Below are positions 1 to 11,161 of a stretch of 64,000 bases of DNA, piece after piece. The stretch is taken from contig CAMNAK010000001.1 in assembly GCA_946530965.1 (NCBI GenBank), positions 124,001 to 188,000 of the forward strand. The letters run 5' to 3'. How positions within the stretch are numbered: position 1 is the stretch's first letter; each line of letters begins with the position of its first letter. Under the pieces are notes generated by a model. The model worked only from the letters and a program-made list of their open reading frames with translations. It did not search any database and had not been told where the DNA came from. The position numbers and the translations under genes were made by a program. Source of the DNA: an uncultured Candidatus Saccharibacteria bacterium (GTDB taxonomy: Bacteria > Patescibacteriota > Saccharimonadia > Saccharimonadales > Saccharimonadaceae).

Positions 1-1
1 T

Positions 2-2044
2 GCAAAGATTAACGAATATGGCTTCCTCGAAGCTCCATATCGTGTCGTTAAGAACGGTAAGGTTACTGACGAAGTAGTTTACGTTGATGCTGCTGAAGAA
101 GAAAAGATGGTTATCGCTGATACTAGCGCAAAGCTAGACAAAGATGGCCGTTTCGTCGATCAGTATGTGTCTGCTCGTAAAGCTCTACAGCCAACTCAGG
201 TTGAAGCCTCAGAAGTTACCCACATGGATGCCGCACACAAGGAGATTCTTGGTGTTGCTGCTTCCATGATTCCATTCGTAGAAAAGTCTCGTGTTGACCG
301 CTCTCTCATGGCCTGCGCTATGCAGAAACAGGCAGTCCCACTAATCAAGACTGAAGCCGCTCGCGTATCTACCGGTATCGACGCAGAGGTCGTAAAGAAC
401 CTATCTCAGGTTGTCTTTGCCGAAGCTGATGGTACTGTTACAAAGGCAGATTCTAATGTTGTTGAAGTTAAATATGGTAAAGAAACCAAGAGCTACCCAC
501 TAACTCACTTTGAAAAGACAAACGATGACCGTTGTTATGACGAGCATTGTGTTGTTGATCGCGGTCAGAAAGTTAAGAAGGGCGATGTTCTTATCGAAGG
601 TGCTTCCATTGATCATGGTGAGCTCGCACTTGGCAAGAATATGCTTGTTGCCTTCATGCCATGGCATGGTTTCAACATGGATGACGCTATCGTTATCTCT
701 CGCCGCCTAGTCGAAGACGATACTCTTACAAGTATCAATATTCGCGACTACGATGTAGAGGTCCGCGAGACTAAGCTTGGCCCAGAACAGGTTACTCGTG
801 ATATTCCTAACGTCTCTGAAGCAACTCTTCGCCACCTTGGTGAAGACGGTATCGTAATGATCGGTTCCGAAGTTCGCAACGGTGATGTTCTCGTTGGTAA
901 GATTACGCCAAAGGGCGAACAGGAACTCAGCTCTGAGGAGCGCCTCCTTCGCGCAATCTTCGGCGAAAAGGCTAAGGATGTCCGTGATACTTCCGTTCGC
1001 ATGAATGGTTCTGATACTGGTAAAGTTGTCGGTGTTAAGATTTTCACTCGCGAAAACGGTGATGAACTCAAATCTGGCGTTTTGATGCAGATCAAGATCT
1101 ATGTTGCTGAAATGCGCAAGATTAGCGTTGGCGATAAGATTGCTGGTCGCTACGGTAACAAGGGTGTTGTCGCACGTATTCTTCCTGTAGAAGATATGCC
1201 ATTCATGGAAGATGGTACTCCAGTTGATGTAGTTCTAAACCCAATGGGCGTACCAAGCCGCATGAACCTCGGTCAGCTTTATGAAACTCACCTTGGTATG
1301 GCAGCTCGCGCACTCGGTTACAATGTTACGACTCCATCTTTCAACTCTGTATCAGATGAAACCATCTCCGAACAGCTCGAAAAGGCTGGTATCGCACGTG
1401 ATGGTCGCGTCAAGCTTTATGATGGCCAGACTGGCGAACCATTCGAGGAACGCATTACCGTCGGTGTCATGTATATGCTCAAGCTACACCACATGGTAGC
1501 AGACAAGATTCACGCTCGTTCTACCGGTCCATACACAATGGTTACTCAGCAGCCACTTGGTGGTAAGGCTCAGAACGGTGGTCAGCGCTTTGGTGAGATG
1601 GAGGTGTGGACGCTCGAAGCTTATGGCGCTGCATCTACACTTCAGGAAATGCTCACAATCAAGTCCGATGACGTCTTCGGTCGTGCAAAGGCTTATGAAT
1701 CTATTATTAAGGACGAAGAAATCGAAGGTCCAAAGCTTCCAGAAGGCTTTAACGTCTTGGTTAAGGAACTTCAGGGTCTTGGCCTCAAGGTTGATCTTCT
1801 TGATAACGGTGACGCAAAAGACGCAGACCGCGTAATCGAAAAGACTACAAAGCGCGTTCAGAGCGAAAACGACGACGCTGCAATTTATGCTCGTCACGAA
1901 GAGCTAGCTGCCGAAGAAGCAGACGAAGCTGCAGAAATGGGCATTAGCGTAGGCGAAACAGATGAAAACGGCGACTTTATCGAAGATGAGGTCGAGGAGA
2001 CGTCTGAAACAAATGATGATTATGAAGAAGGGGAGGACCTATAA
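2..2044 (+). CDS. rpoB: DNA-directed RNA polymerase beta subunit, 3' part (5' end outside window)
   Basis: Frame is open from base 2 (AKINEYGFLEAPYRVVKNGKV...); contains GKNMLVAFMPWHGFNMDDAIVIS, KISVGDKIAGRYGNKGVV, KAQNGGQRFGEMEVWTLEAYGA; followed directly by rpoC. Confidence 0.98.
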   Translation, partial: AKINEYGFLEAPYRVVKNGKVTDEVVYVDAAEEEKMVIADTSAKLDKDGRFVDQYVSARKALQPTQVEASEVTHMDAAHKEILGVAASMIPFVEKSRVDRSLMACAMQKQAVPLIKTEAARVSTGIDAEVVKNLSQVVFAEADGTVTKADSNVVEVKYGKETKSYPLTHFEKTNDDRCYDEHCVVDRGQKVKKGDVLIEGASIDHGELALGKNMLVAFMPWHGFNMDDAIVISRRLVEDDTLTSINIRDYDVEVRETKLGPEQVTRDIPNVSEATLRHLGEDGIVMIGSEVRNGDVLVGKITPKGEQELSSEERLLRAIFGEKAKDVRDTSVRMNGSDTGKVVGVKIFTRENGDELKSGVLMQIKIYVAEMRKISVGDKIAGRYGNKGVVARILPVEDMPFMEDGTPVDVVLNPMGVPSRMNLGQLYETHLGMAARALGYNVTTPSFNSVSDETISEQLEKAGIARDGRVKLYDGQTGEPFEERITVGVMYMLKLHHMVADKIHARSTGPYTMVTQQPLGGKAQNGGQRFGEMEVWTLEAYGAASTLQEMLTIKSDDVFGRAKAYESIIKDEEIEGPKLPEGFNVLVKELQGLGLKVDLLDNGDAKDADRVIEKTTKRVQSENDDAAIYARHEELAAEEADEAAEMGISVGETDENGDFIEDEVEETSETNDDYEEGEDL

Positions 2045-5000
2045 TGGCTTGGGCAGATAATTTTATCAGCGCAAACGATTTTGATTCGATTCGCCTCTCA
2101 GTAGCTAGCCAGGAAGATATTCTAAACTGGAGCTACGGCGAAGTTACGAAACCAGAAACTATTAACTATCGTACGCAGAAACCAGAACGTGATGGTTTGT
2201 TCTGTGAACGCATCTTTGGACCAGTAAAAGATATCAATCCAAACGATCCAAAGCTAAAAGGTGTCCGCTCTCGCGAAGCAGCTGTCGATAAGGAAGGTAA
2301 CCTTGTCACAAAGAGTATTACTCGCCGCGAGCGCATGGGTCACATCGCACTTGCTGCACCAGTTGCACACATTTGGTTTATGCATGGTACTCCAAGCGCA
2401 CTTAGCCTACTTCTTGACCTAACCGTTAAGAGCATTGAAAAAGTTGTTTACTTTGCAGCTTACCTAATCATCGAGGCTGATGACGAAGAAATTCAGAAGC
2501 GCCTTGAGGATCTTGAAGCTCAGACCGACGTTGCTAAGCAGGCTATTAACGCTCGCTACGCAAAGGAATCTAAGGTCGAGGGTGCAAACCTTGAGAAGCT
2601 AGCAGCTGATCAGGCTAAGGAACTTGATGATCTTGAAGCAGATTATCAAGGCAAGAAATCCATCCTTACAAGCTTTAAGAAGGGTGCAATCATCAATGAA
2701 GCAGATTATCGCGATCTTGATGATGAGTATGTCGATCTCATTACTGTCGAGATGGGTGCAAGCGCAATCGAAAAGCTTTTGAAGGAAGTCGATCTTCCAG
2801 CTCTCGTCGAACAGCTACATCAGGAAGCCGACGAATCTAAGGGTACAAAGCAGAAGCGCATCATGAAGCGCCTTAAGGTTCTTGAAGGTATGCTATCTGC
2901 CGGCATCAAGCCAACCGATCTAGTAATGAATGTCATTCCTGTCATTCCACCAGATCTACGCCCTATGATTTCTCTAGCTGGTGGCCGCTTTGCTACATCA
3001 GATTTGAACGATCTTTATCGCCGTGTTATCAACCGTAACAACCGCTTGAAGAAACTTATCGACCTCAACGCTCCAGAAGTTATCTGCCGCAACGAAAAGC
3101 GCATGCTTCAGGAAGCCGTCGATGCATTGATCGATAACAATGCTTCACGCGGTGGTCGTACCGCTAACTCTCAGAATGGTCGCCGCAAGCTCAAGAGTCT
3201 TTCCGATCTTCTAAAAGGTAAGCAGGGTCGCTTCCGCCAGAACCTTCTTGGTAAGCGTGTTGACTACTCTGGCCGCTCCGTAATCGTTGTAGGCCCAGAA
3301 CTACGTATTCATCAGTGTGGTCTTCCAAAACAGATGGCGCTCGAACTCTTTAAGCCATTCGTAATTAGCTGGCTTATCAAGCACGAACATGCTACAAACA
3401 TCCGCTCCGCTACACGCCTAATTGACGCTGGCGAAACAGTTGTTTGGGATGCTCTTGATGAAGTTATTGAAGGCAAATATGTTCTTCTTAACCGTGCTCC
3501 ATCTCTACACCGTCTATCCGTTCAGGCTTTCCAGCCAAAGCTTGTCGATGGTAAAGCAATCCAGCTTCACCCACTCGTAGCTAACGGTTTCAACGCTGAC
3601 TACGATGGTGACCAGATGGCTGTTCACCTACCACTTTCCAGCTCTGCACAGCGCGAAGCTAAAGAATTGATGGCAGCTGGCCGCAACCTCTTGAAGCCTG
3701 CCGATGGTGCTCCAGTTCTATCTATTACACAGGACGTCGTTCTTGGTAGCTACTACCTAACTTACGAAAAACCATCCGCACAGGGTGAAATCCGCGCCTT
3801 TACAAGCGTATACGAAGCAGAACTTGCTTACGATATGGGCATTATCCAGCTTCAGAGCCCAATCCGTGTTCATACGAAGGGCGAAAAGCGTGACACGACT
3901 CTTGGTCGCGTCTTCTTCAACGAGATTCTTCCAAAAGAATACCCATACGATAACGGTGTTCAGAACAAGAAGCATTTGTCTCAGGTTATGGCAAACATCA
4001 TGGATCAGTTCGGTGCAGATGTTGCTGTCGAAGCAGCCGATGCTATCAAGGATCTATCCTTCAAGTATGAAACCATCGCTGGTATTTCCGTCTCTAAGGA
4101 CGACTATCCAGACTTCGAAGGTGTAGAAGAGAAGATTGCCGAAGGTGAAGGCCGCGCTGCTCAGATTTCACAACAGTTTGATGAAGGTCTTATTACTGAG
4201 GATGAGCGCTATCGCTTGACTGTCGCTTCCTGGAGAAAAACAGATGATGAAGTCTCCAAGCTCGTAAAAGACGATCTTGATTCTCACGATACCAACATTA
4301 CAATCATGACCAACTCTGGTGCTCGTGGTTCCGCAGGTAACATTAAGCTTGCTTCCGCTACGATCGGTATCATGGTCGACGTCTTCAACCGTGAGATTGA
4401 GCTTCCGGTTAAGTCTAGCTATAAGAAGGGCTTGAACACACTCGAATCCTTCATCGCAACTCGTGGTGCACGTCAGGGTCAGGTCTCTACCGCTCTACGT
4501 ACTGCAGACTCTGGTTATCTAACCCGCCGTCTCGTCGATGTATCTCAGGATGTCTTTACTGTCGAAGAAGAAGCAGAAGATCCAGGCTTCGCAATCCACA
4601 AGTGGGAAAGCGAATATACTGGCATCGACTTTGCTGCACGTATCTTTGGTCGCTATGCTGCTGAGAACGTTCCTAAGTATGGTATTCAGGAAGGCGAACT
4701 TATCAGCCTTGATGTTGCAAAGCAGATGGCTGAAGATGACGAAATCGAAAGCGTCAAGATTAAGAGCGTTCTTACGACTACCTGCAACGAAGGTGTTCCA
4801 CGCGAGGCTTACGGTATCGATATGGCAACCCGCGAACCTGTAGCTTACCACGAACCAGTTGGTGTTATCGCCGCTCAGTCCGTCGGTGAACCTGGTACAC
4901 AGCTAACGCTCGATACTAAGCACTCTAGCGGTGTTGCTGGTTCCGGTGCTATCTCTCGTGGTCTTCCACGCGTTGAGGAGCTTCTCGAAGCTCGTACGCC

Positions 5001-5880
5001 AAAGGGTATGGCATATATTGCTACTATTGCCGGTACTGTCGATGTTTGGGAAGAAGGTAACTTTAATATTATTCAGGTCACCCCAGAAGCTGGTAAGTCT
5101 CAGACCTTCAAGCTTGAAGGCCGCAAGGCTAAGGTGAAAGATGGCGCAACTGTTAAGGTTGGTGCCGTAATCGCAAGCAAGGCTAAGGGTGCCGAACCAA
5201 TCGTTGCTCCATTTGATGGCGTAGCAGAACTTACAGAGGATAGCATTGTACTCGTTGCAAACGCTGGCTCTCCAATGAAGGTTTCTGTACCAAACGATTA
5301 TGGTGTAGCTGTCCACGCTGGTGACCATGTTGAACCAGGTGATCGCCTATCTGAAGGTTCTTTGAATCTACAAGATCTCATGAAGTACAAGGGCGTAGAA
5401 GAAACCGAGCGCTATATCTTGAACGATATCCTCGCAATCTATGCTGCTCAGGGTCATGAAATCTCTGCAAAGCATCTCGAAATCATTATTCGCCAGATGT
5501 TCTCTCGCGTAATGATCGAAGACGCAGGCGATACCGAATTCGTTACTGGTGATATCGTCAGTAAGGCTGCTGTTGTTCGTGAGAACAACAAGGTCCAGGC
5601 AGAAGGCAAGAAGCCAGCTGAATTCTCTCAGCTCCTACTTGGTATCTCGAAGGTCTCTATCTACTCCGATTCCTTCTTGTCTGCCGCATCCTTCCAGGAT
5701 ACGACACGCGTTCTTATTAGCTCTGCAATCTCTGGTCGTGTTGACCACCTCAAGGGTCTAAAGGAGAACGTAATTATTGGTCGCAAGATCCCTGTAGGTA
5801 CTGGTGCTGCTCCACTAAAAGACAATAGTGAAGTCGAAGAAGAAAACGACGAAGCTGAAGTCTCTAGCGTAGAAGCCTAG
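2044..5880 (+). CDS. rpoC: DNA-directed RNA polymerase beta' subunit
   Basis: NADFDGD active-site motif ([19 protein letters not shown]); 1278 aa; overlaps the rpoB stop; tandem TAGTAG stop. Confidence 0.98.
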   Translation: MAWADNFISANDFDSIRLSVASQEDILNWSYGEVTKPETINYRTQKPERDGLFCERIFGPVKDINPNDPKLKGVRSREAAVDKEGNLVTKSITRRERMGHIALAAPVAHIWFMHGTPSALSLLLDLTVKSIEKVVYFAAYLIIEADDEEIQKRLEDLEAQTDVAKQAINARYAKESKVEGANLEKLAADQAKELDDLEADYQGKKSILTSFKKGAIINEADYRDLDDEYVDLITVEMGASAIEKLLKEVDLPALVEQLHQEADESKGTKQKRIMKRLKVLEGMLSAGIKPTDLVMNVIPVIPPDLRPMISLAGGRFATSDLNDLYRRVINRNNRLKKLIDLNAPEVICRNEKRMLQEAVDALIDNNASRGGRTANSQNGRRKLKSLSDLLKGKQGRFRQNLLGKRVDYSGRSVIVVGPELRIHQCGLPKQMALELFKPFVISWLIKHEHATNIRSATRLIDAGETVVWDALDEVIEGKYVLLNRAPSLHRLSVQAFQPKLVDGKAIQLHPLVANGFNADYDGDQMAVHLPLSSSAQREAKELMAAGRNLLKPADGAPVLSITQDVVLGSYYLTYEKPSAQGEIRAFTSVYEAELAYDMGIIQLQSPIRVHTKGEKRDTTLGRVFFNEILPKEYPYDNGVQNKKHLSQVMANIMDQFGADVAVEAADAIKDLSFKYETIAGISVSKDDYPDFEGVEEKIAEGEGRAAQISQQFDEGLITEDERYRLTVASWRKTDDEVSKLVKDDLDSHDTNITIMTNSGARGSAGNIKLASATIGIMVDVFNREIELPVKSSYKKGLNTLESFIATRGARQGQVSTALRTADSGYLTRRLVDVSQDVFTVEEEAEDPGFAIHKWESEYTGIDFAARIFGRYAAENVPKYGIQEGELISLDVAKQMAEDDEIESVKIKSVLTTTCNEGVPREAYGIDMATREPVAYHEPVGVIAAQSVGEPGTQLTLDTKHSSGVAGSGAISRGLPRVEELLEARTPKGMAYIATIAGTVDVWEEGNFNIIQVTPEAGKSQTFKLEGRKAKVKDGATVKVGAVIASKAKGAEPIVAPFDGVAELTEDSIVLVANAGSPMKVSVPNDYGVAVHAGDHVEPGDRLSEGSLNLQDLMKYKGVEETERYILNDILAIYAAQGHEISAKHLEIIIRQMFSRVMIEDAGDTEFVTGDIVSKAAVVRENNKVQAEGKKPAEFSQLLLGISKVSIYSDSFLSAASFQDTTRVLISSAISGRVDHLKGLKENVIIGRKIPVGTGAAPLKDNSEVEEENDEAEVSSVEA

Positions 5881-5891
5881 TAGCTAAAATA

Positions 5892-5924
5892 AAAAAATAT
5901 CCTCCACTCGGGGGATATTTTTTG
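5892..5924 (+). terminator. Rho-independent terminator after rpoC
   Basis: AAATATCCtccactcgGGGGATATTTTTT hairpin plus T run. Confidence 0.85.
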
Positions 5925-5966
5925 TTATATAATATTTTTAAAGAATTCCCTAACAGGGGTAGAAAT

Positions 5967-5995
5967 TTGAATTATAGTCATAAAACTGGTATAAT
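5967..5995 (+). promoter_or_regulatory. Sigma70-type promoter
   Basis: TTGAAT-17 bp-TATAAT with TGG before -10, upstream of ORF at 6007. Confidence 0.65.
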
Positions 5996-6006
5996 ACAAA
6001 CACTAT

Positions 6007-6192
6007 ATGGAAACTGCGATCAGTGCTTTTACTAGCTCATTCTTGTCGAGCGTAAATATCCTTTGGGTAATTGCGGGTCTTTTTGGTCTCTTACTAATTA
6101 GTGGTATGGTTGTAGTTGCTTTGAGCTGGCTTGAACGCCGTGTAGAGCGCGCTGAGCTCGAGAAAAAGATTCTTCATAAAGATAACAACTAA
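6007..6192 (+). CDS. Small single-TM protein, unknown function
   Basis: 61 aa, one hydrophobic helix plus charged C-terminus; promoter upstream. Confidence 0.6.
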   Translation: METAISAFTSSFLSSVNILWVIAGLFGLLLISGMVVVALSWLERRVERAELEKKILHKDNN

Positions 6193-6241
6193 AGCAAAAG
6201 CTTTTTCTTCATGATATAATAATCTTGAAGAGGAGGTTTAT

Positions 6242-7405
6242 ATGCAGGATTTTGACTACTTAAAAGACGGTGATGTTTATTTTGATGCTGCTTGTCAGTC
6301 TCTCCGTCCACGACCTGTTATTGACGCATTAAATCGTTATTATACTGAGCATAATTCTTGTGGCGAACGTGTAAAATACGCTTGGGGCAAGCGCACGGAC
6401 GAGATCGTTGAGGGCGCGCGCCTTCATGCTTTAAAATTTTTGGGGCTAAAGAATAAGGAATACTTTACGTCCTTTACGCTCAATACTACCTATGGCATTA
6501 ACCTGATCTTGAATCAGATTAGACCAGAGCTATTCGAGAAGGTTATGACGTCCGAGATTGAGCATAACTCGGTATTTTTGCCGACTATGTCTTTCGCTGA
6601 GCACAACGATATGCCGCGCGAGATTATGAAACGTGAAGAGGATGGATCTATTGATATTACGAAATACGACTTCACGAAGGCGCTTGTTGTCGTAAATGCC
6701 GTGTCTAATATTGATGGTAGGGAACTCGTAAATCTAAAAGAGCTTACAAAAGCTGTTCACAAGGCTGGCGGCGTGATTATTCTTGATGCCGCTCAGGCAT
6801 TTGCTCACAACTCTGAACTACTTCATAAGACCGAGGTCGACGCGCTATGTACTTCTGCACATAAGATGTATGCTGCTTCACTTGGCGTAATCGTTGCTCG
6901 CCGTGATTTAGTTCCAAAGCTCGATACGCGCTTTGTTGGTGGCGGCATGGTCGACGACGTTCATCGTGACGAAATGTTCCTGTCCGCAAAGAATCCAGAT
7001 AATGTTCATACGATTTTCGAAGCTGGTCTTCAGGCCTGGGGCGAGATTATTGCCTTTGACGCTGCTCTTACTTGGCTCGAAAAGCTATCCAAGAAAGATA
7101 AACAGCAGCTTCATGATAACTGCGATCGTATCTTTGAATTCTTGAAGAATCAGCCACGCGTTCACCTATTAAACAAGACTGCTTCGCCAACCTTTAGTTT
7201 CTACATTGATGGCCTAGATTCTCATCTTGTAGGCGAAGCATTATCTGACGAGGGTATTATGGCTCGCACGGGTTATTTCTGCGTTCATTATTATCTTGGG
7301 CAGGTGCTTAATGTTCCGCCGCTAATTCGCTTCTCATTGGGCTACCATGTTCGCGAAGCTGACGTGGATAAGGTCCTTAAGACTCTAGAAAGGATGTTGG
7401 GTTAA
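6242..7405 (+). CDS. Class V aminotransferase / cysteine desulfurase-like PLP enzyme
   Basis: VDALCTSAHKMYAASLGV (PLP lysine region), GGVIILDAAQAFAH, C-terminal small domain; GAGGAGG RBS. Confidence 0.85.
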   Translation: MQDFDYLKDGDVYFDAACQSLRPRPVIDALNRYYTEHNSCGERVKYAWGKRTDEIVEGARLHALKFLGLKNKEYFTSFTLNTTYGINLILNQIRPELFEKVMTSEIEHNSVFLPTMSFAEHNDMPREIMKREEDGSIDITKYDFTKALVVVNAVSNIDGRELVNLKELTKAVHKAGGVIILDAAQAFAHNSELLHKTEVDALCTSAHKMYAASLGVIVARRDLVPKLDTRFVGGGMVDDVHRDEMFLSAKNPDNVHTIFEAGLQAWGEIIAFDAALTWLEKLSKKDKQQLHDNCDRIFEFLKNQPRVHLLNKTASPTFSFYIDGLDSHLVGEALSDEGIMARTGYFCVHYYLGQVLNVPPLIRFSLGYHVREADVDKVLKTLERMLG

Positions 7406-8487
7406 TGGTCTGCATTGCAGCATTTATTATTTTGGCTATTGTTGGTATTTTTGTAGCCTTTTTGTCGATATTCAAGAGAGATATCGGCCGCAAGTATTGG
7501 AAGGTTTTCAAAAAATCTACCAGCTGTTTTACAAAACATATTACCTTTCAGAAATGCGATACGAACTTTAAGGATGACGTAAAAAACTCGCTTCTTCGTA
7601 AGGTTGTTATCAAGCATCCAAAGGCTGTAAAGCCGCTTTCTGTCGCAATTGAGGTGGTCTCTGTCTTGATTGTGCTGGTTACGGTTTGGTCGCTTGCTGA
7701 GGGGATTAAGGCTGGTATGGCTCTCTGGACTCTCGGTAGCTGCAATGTTCGTCAACCTTCCGCATGCTCGCTAAGCTCCGAAGCTTGTAGCATTGATAGT
7801 GGCACCGAAGCAAGTAATCCAATCGAGGCTATTGGCCTCTGGTTTGCTGACTGGGGTGAAATCTTTGGTGCATTGCCGGATAGATTCCGCTCTTGGGATA
7901 CTGAACAGTTTGACCTAACGGGCGTAGATATGAGCTATATGGCACCAAGCAATGCGCCTACGGCTATCGATATCTTTGATCCGGGTTGCGAAGTTTGTGC
8001 TCAATCCTTTGAAAATCAGGTCAATTCTAACTTCTTTAATAGATACAAGGTAAAGCTAGTCGTCTTCCCAATTCAGAACGAGAAGGGTCAGTTTAAGTTC
8101 GAGAACTCCGAGATTGTTTCGCGCTATATTTTGGCAGTAAACGAATATGGTAATCCTAGTGAAGTTACAGATAGTAATGCTTTGCCGGCCGGCTACAAGA
8201 TTATTAGTAGAATCTTCCTCGAGAAGAATCACGAAAACAAATCCTATCAGTATTTGTTCAACAATGCCTATACGCACGACGAAGCAGAAGAGAAACTTCG
8301 GTCTTGGCTAAAGGAATTTGGCTATAGTAAGGCAGAGATTTCTGAGATCAGCGAGCGTGCTCATTCTGAAGACATCTCGAATGTTATTACTAAGAATAAT
8401 GATATTGTTGTAAACAATATTCATGCCAAGGGCATTCCTACCTCGATTTACGATAACCGCAAACATACTGGAAGGTACGAAAAATAA
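7405..8487 (+). CDS. Membrane-anchored thioredoxin-fold / DsbA-like protein
   Basis: N-terminal TM segments; IDIFDPGCEVCAQSFENQ CxxC motif; overlaps neighbours' stop/start. Confidence 0.6.
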   Translation: MVCIAAFIILAIVGIFVAFLSIFKRDIGRKYWKVFKKSTSCFTKHITFQKCDTNFKDDVKNSLLRKVVIKHPKAVKPLSVAIEVVSVLIVLVTVWSLAEGIKAGMALWTLGSCNVRQPSACSLSSEACSIDSGTEASNPIEAIGLWFADWGEIFGALPDRFRSWDTEQFDLTGVDMSYMAPSNAPTAIDIFDPGCEVCAQSFENQVNSNFFNRYKVKLVVFPIQNEKGQFKFENSEIVSRYILAVNEYGNPSEVTDSNALPAGYKIISRIFLEKNHENKSYQYLFNNAYTHDEAEEKLRSWLKEFGYSKAEISEISERAHSEDISNVITKNNDIVVNNIHAKGIPTSIYDNRKHTGRYEK

Positions 8488-9275
8488 TGTGGTTCCATCG
8501 AGCTTTTTGGCTTGGTTTGGTTCGTGGTATTACGGAATTTTTGCCAATCTCCAGTACTGGTCATACTAGGCTGTTTCAAGAGATTTTGAGCGAAGAAGCT
8601 TATCGGGTTAGCTTTTTGTATGGCTTTACGAGTCTGGCAATTCTGCTGGCTAGCCTTATCTTCTTTAGGAAAGAGCTAAAAGGAATCTTTAAAAAGAAGA
8701 AAACTATTTTGAACGTTCTAGTCTCTGGGCTACCAGTCGCACTTTTGGCTGTATTTTTACAGAAATCGATCGCTTCCAGCGAGCTCTTGTCTGGTTTTTG
8801 GATTATCGCGGCAGCCTTTGCTGTTACTGGTGTATTCCTTATTAAGTTTAATAAGCTCCCGTCCATGAAGAAAGTGAAGAGCTACGAGGAGCTAAAGATT
8901 ACTGATGCTTTGTGCATTGGGATTGTAAATCTCTTTGCACTCGTTCCTGGCTTTTCGCGCTTTGGACTAAGTTTTATCAGCTCAAAAATTGTGGGCCTAG
9001 ATACGAAAAACTCTCTAAAGTATAGTTATCTAGCTAGTATCCCGAGTCTTATTGCGATCTCGATTGCTAGCTTCACGAATCCTAATGCGCTAAACTTCTT
9101 GTCTTCGGACTTTGGCCAGTGTAGCTTGGCGTTTGGTATGGCCTTTATTGCGGCGCTTTATGTATTGGCTGTTACGAAGATGTATTTCGCCAAAAAGAAC
9201 GATACGAAAGTCCTTGGCTGGTATTTAGTATTTGCTGCACTGATTATTTGTGTTTTTGAGCTATTGAAACAATAA
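8487..9275 (+). CDS. Divergent undecaprenyl-diphosphatase (UppP/BacA)-like membrane protein
   Basis: GLVRGITEFLPISSTGHTRLF and ALVPGFSRFGLSF match UppP motifs with substitutions; multiple TMs. Confidence 0.75.
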   Translation: MWFHRAFWLGLVRGITEFLPISSTGHTRLFQEILSEEAYRVSFLYGFTSLAILLASLIFFRKELKGIFKKKKTILNVLVSGLPVALLAVFLQKSIASSELLSGFWIIAAAFAVTGVFLIKFNKLPSMKKVKSYEELKITDALCIGIVNLFALVPGFSRFGLSFISSKIVGLDTKNSLKYSYLASIPSLIAISIASFTNPNALNFLSSDFGQCSLAFGMAFIAALYVLAVTKMYFAKKNDTKVLGWYLVFAALIICVFELLKQ

Positions 9276-9342
9276 AATCGCTACGCCATAAATAGCATAA
9301 AAGTCAATGGCGTACCCCTTGAAAATATGGTAAAATTAGCTT

Positions 9343-11124
9343 GTGAATATAGATAAAATCCGCAATTTTTGTATTATTGCGCATATTGACCACGGCAAGT
9401 CGACTTTGGCTGATAGAATGCTCGAAATAACGGGCACTGTTGCTAAGCGCGAAATGAAATCTCAGCTACTAGATAGCATGGAGCTTGAGCGCGAAAAGGG
9501 TATCACTATCAAGTTGACTCCTGTTTGCATGCAATACAAAGGCTATTCTTTGAATCTTATCGACACGCCAGGTCACGTGGATTTTTCTTATGAGGTTTCC
9601 CGCTCGCTTCAGGCAGTAGAGGGCGCTATTCTTGTCGTTGACGCTACGCAGGGTATTCAGGCGCAGACTCTTGCAAACGTTTATCTTGCGCTCGAGCAGG
9701 ATTTGACGATTATTCCTGTTATTAACAAAATTGATCTTCCTGCTAGCGACGTTCCTCGTGTTTCTGCCGAGATTATGAATCTTCTTGGCTGTGACGAATC
9801 TGAGATTATTAAGGTCTCCGCAAAGACTGGCGAACATGTCGACGAGGTTCTTGATGCAATTATTGATCGTGTCCCGGCGCCAAAGCTCGAAGAAGGTAAT
9901 GAGACTAAGGCTCTTATCTTCGACTCTTATTTCGACGATTACCGCGGTGTTGTGCTTTATGTTCGTATGTTTGGCGGCAGCTTGCCAAAGAATTCTAATA
10001 TCACGATGATGGCAACTGGCTCCAAGGATATTGCGCTTGAAGTTGGTATCTTGAATCCGAAGATGTCTCCGCGCCAGACTCTCGAACCGGGCGAAATTGG
10101 ATATATCGTAACGAATCTCAAAGCAACTCGCGAAGCAAAGGTTGGTGATACGGTAACACTTACAAAGAATCCAGCTACAAAAGCTTTGCCGGGCTACAAA
10201 AACGTTCGTCCATTTGTCTATGCTGGCTTCTTTCCAGTTTCTAATGACCAGTATAAAGATCTTAAAGATGCACTAGAAAAGCTATCTTTGGCAGATTCTG
10301 CCTTGCAATATGAACCAGAAAACTCTCCAGTGCTTGGCTTTGGTCTTCGTATCGGCTTCCTTGGTCTCCTTCATATGGATATCATTCGCGAACGCCTCGA
10401 GCGTGAGTTCAAGCTCGATCTTATCGTTACGAATCCATCGACAGACTACCATGTCTTACTAACTAGTGGCGAAGAACTGGATATACGTAGCGCCTCGGAT
10501 TTGCCAGATGTAACCTTTGTTGAAGAGATTCGTGAGCCATGGGCGAAGGGTGAAATTATTACGCCAAAGGAATATATCGGCGCCATCCTTGAGCTTATTA
10601 TTGGTAAACGTGGTATCCAGAAAAACATCTCATATATTGATACTCGTGCTGTTATTGACTTTGAGGCTCCAATGGCGAACCTTCTTACAGATTTCTATGA
10701 TCAGCTTAAGTCTTCTACATCTGGCTATGCTAGCTTTAATTATGAGCTTGGTGGATATAAGGCGGAAGATTTGGTTCGTGTAGATGTCTTGGTTGCTGGC
10801 GAAAAGATTGATGCCTTGTCTGTTATGGCTCACCGCAGTGAAGCTGACGCAATCGGCCGTACGGTTACAAAGAAGCTAAAGGAAGTTATTCCGCGTCAGA
10901 ACTTCGAGGTGGCACTTCAGGCTGCAATTGGTGCAAGGATTATCGCCCGCGAAACGCTTGGCGCATATCGCAAGGATGTCACGGTAAAGATTCATACTGG
11001 TGACCGTGATCGTAAAGCAAAGCTGACCGAGAAGCAGAAACGCGGTAAAGCTCGTATGAAGCGCTTTGGCAAAGTAGATATTCCAAGCGAAGCCTTTACG
11101 GTATTACTAAAAAGAGATAGCTAA
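9343..11124 (+). CDS. lepA: Elongation factor 4 (LepA), GTG start
   Basis: IAHIDHGKSTLADRMLE, LIDTPGHVDFSYEVSRSL, NKIDLP; C-terminal RQNFEVALQAAIGARIIARE. Confidence 0.97.
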   Translation: MNIDKIRNFCIIAHIDHGKSTLADRMLEITGTVAKREMKSQLLDSMELEREKGITIKLTPVCMQYKGYSLNLIDTPGHVDFSYEVSRSLQAVEGAILVVDATQGIQAQTLANVYLALEQDLTIIPVINKIDLPASDVPRVSAEIMNLLGCDESEIIKVSAKTGEHVDEVLDAIIDRVPAPKLEEGNETKALIFDSYFDDYRGVVLYVRMFGGSLPKNSNITMMATGSKDIALEVGILNPKMSPRQTLEPGEIGYIVTNLKATREAKVGDTVTLTKNPATKALPGYKNVRPFVYAGFFPVSNDQYKDLKDALEKLSLADSALQYEPENSPVLGFGLRIGFLGLLHMDIIRERLEREFKLDLIVTNPSTDYHVLLTSGEELDIRSASDLPDVTFVEEIREPWAKGEIITPKEYIGAILELIIGKRGIQKNISYIDTRAVIDFEAPMANLLTDFYDQLKSSTSGYASFNYELGGYKAEDLVRVDVLVAGEKIDALSVMAHRSEADAIGRTVTKKLKEVIPRQNFEVALQAAIGARIIARETLGAYRKDVTVKIHTGDRDRKAKLTEKQKRGKARMKRFGKVDIPSEAFTVLLKRDS

Positions 11125-11160
11125 AAAAATAGAGCTGGATGAACCGGCTCTATTTTTAAT
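11125..11160. terminator. Bidirectional terminator between convergent genes
   Basis: AAAAATAGAGCtggatgaaccgGCTCTATTTTT. Confidence 0.8.
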
Positions 11161-11161
11161 G

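Noticed and set aside
748-1095. Minus-strand ORF antisense to rpoB (and similar antisense or alternative-frame ORFs throughout the track)
   Set aside because: Lies fully inside a strongly supported CDS; low-complexity Ser/Arg-rich translation is typical of shadow ORFs.
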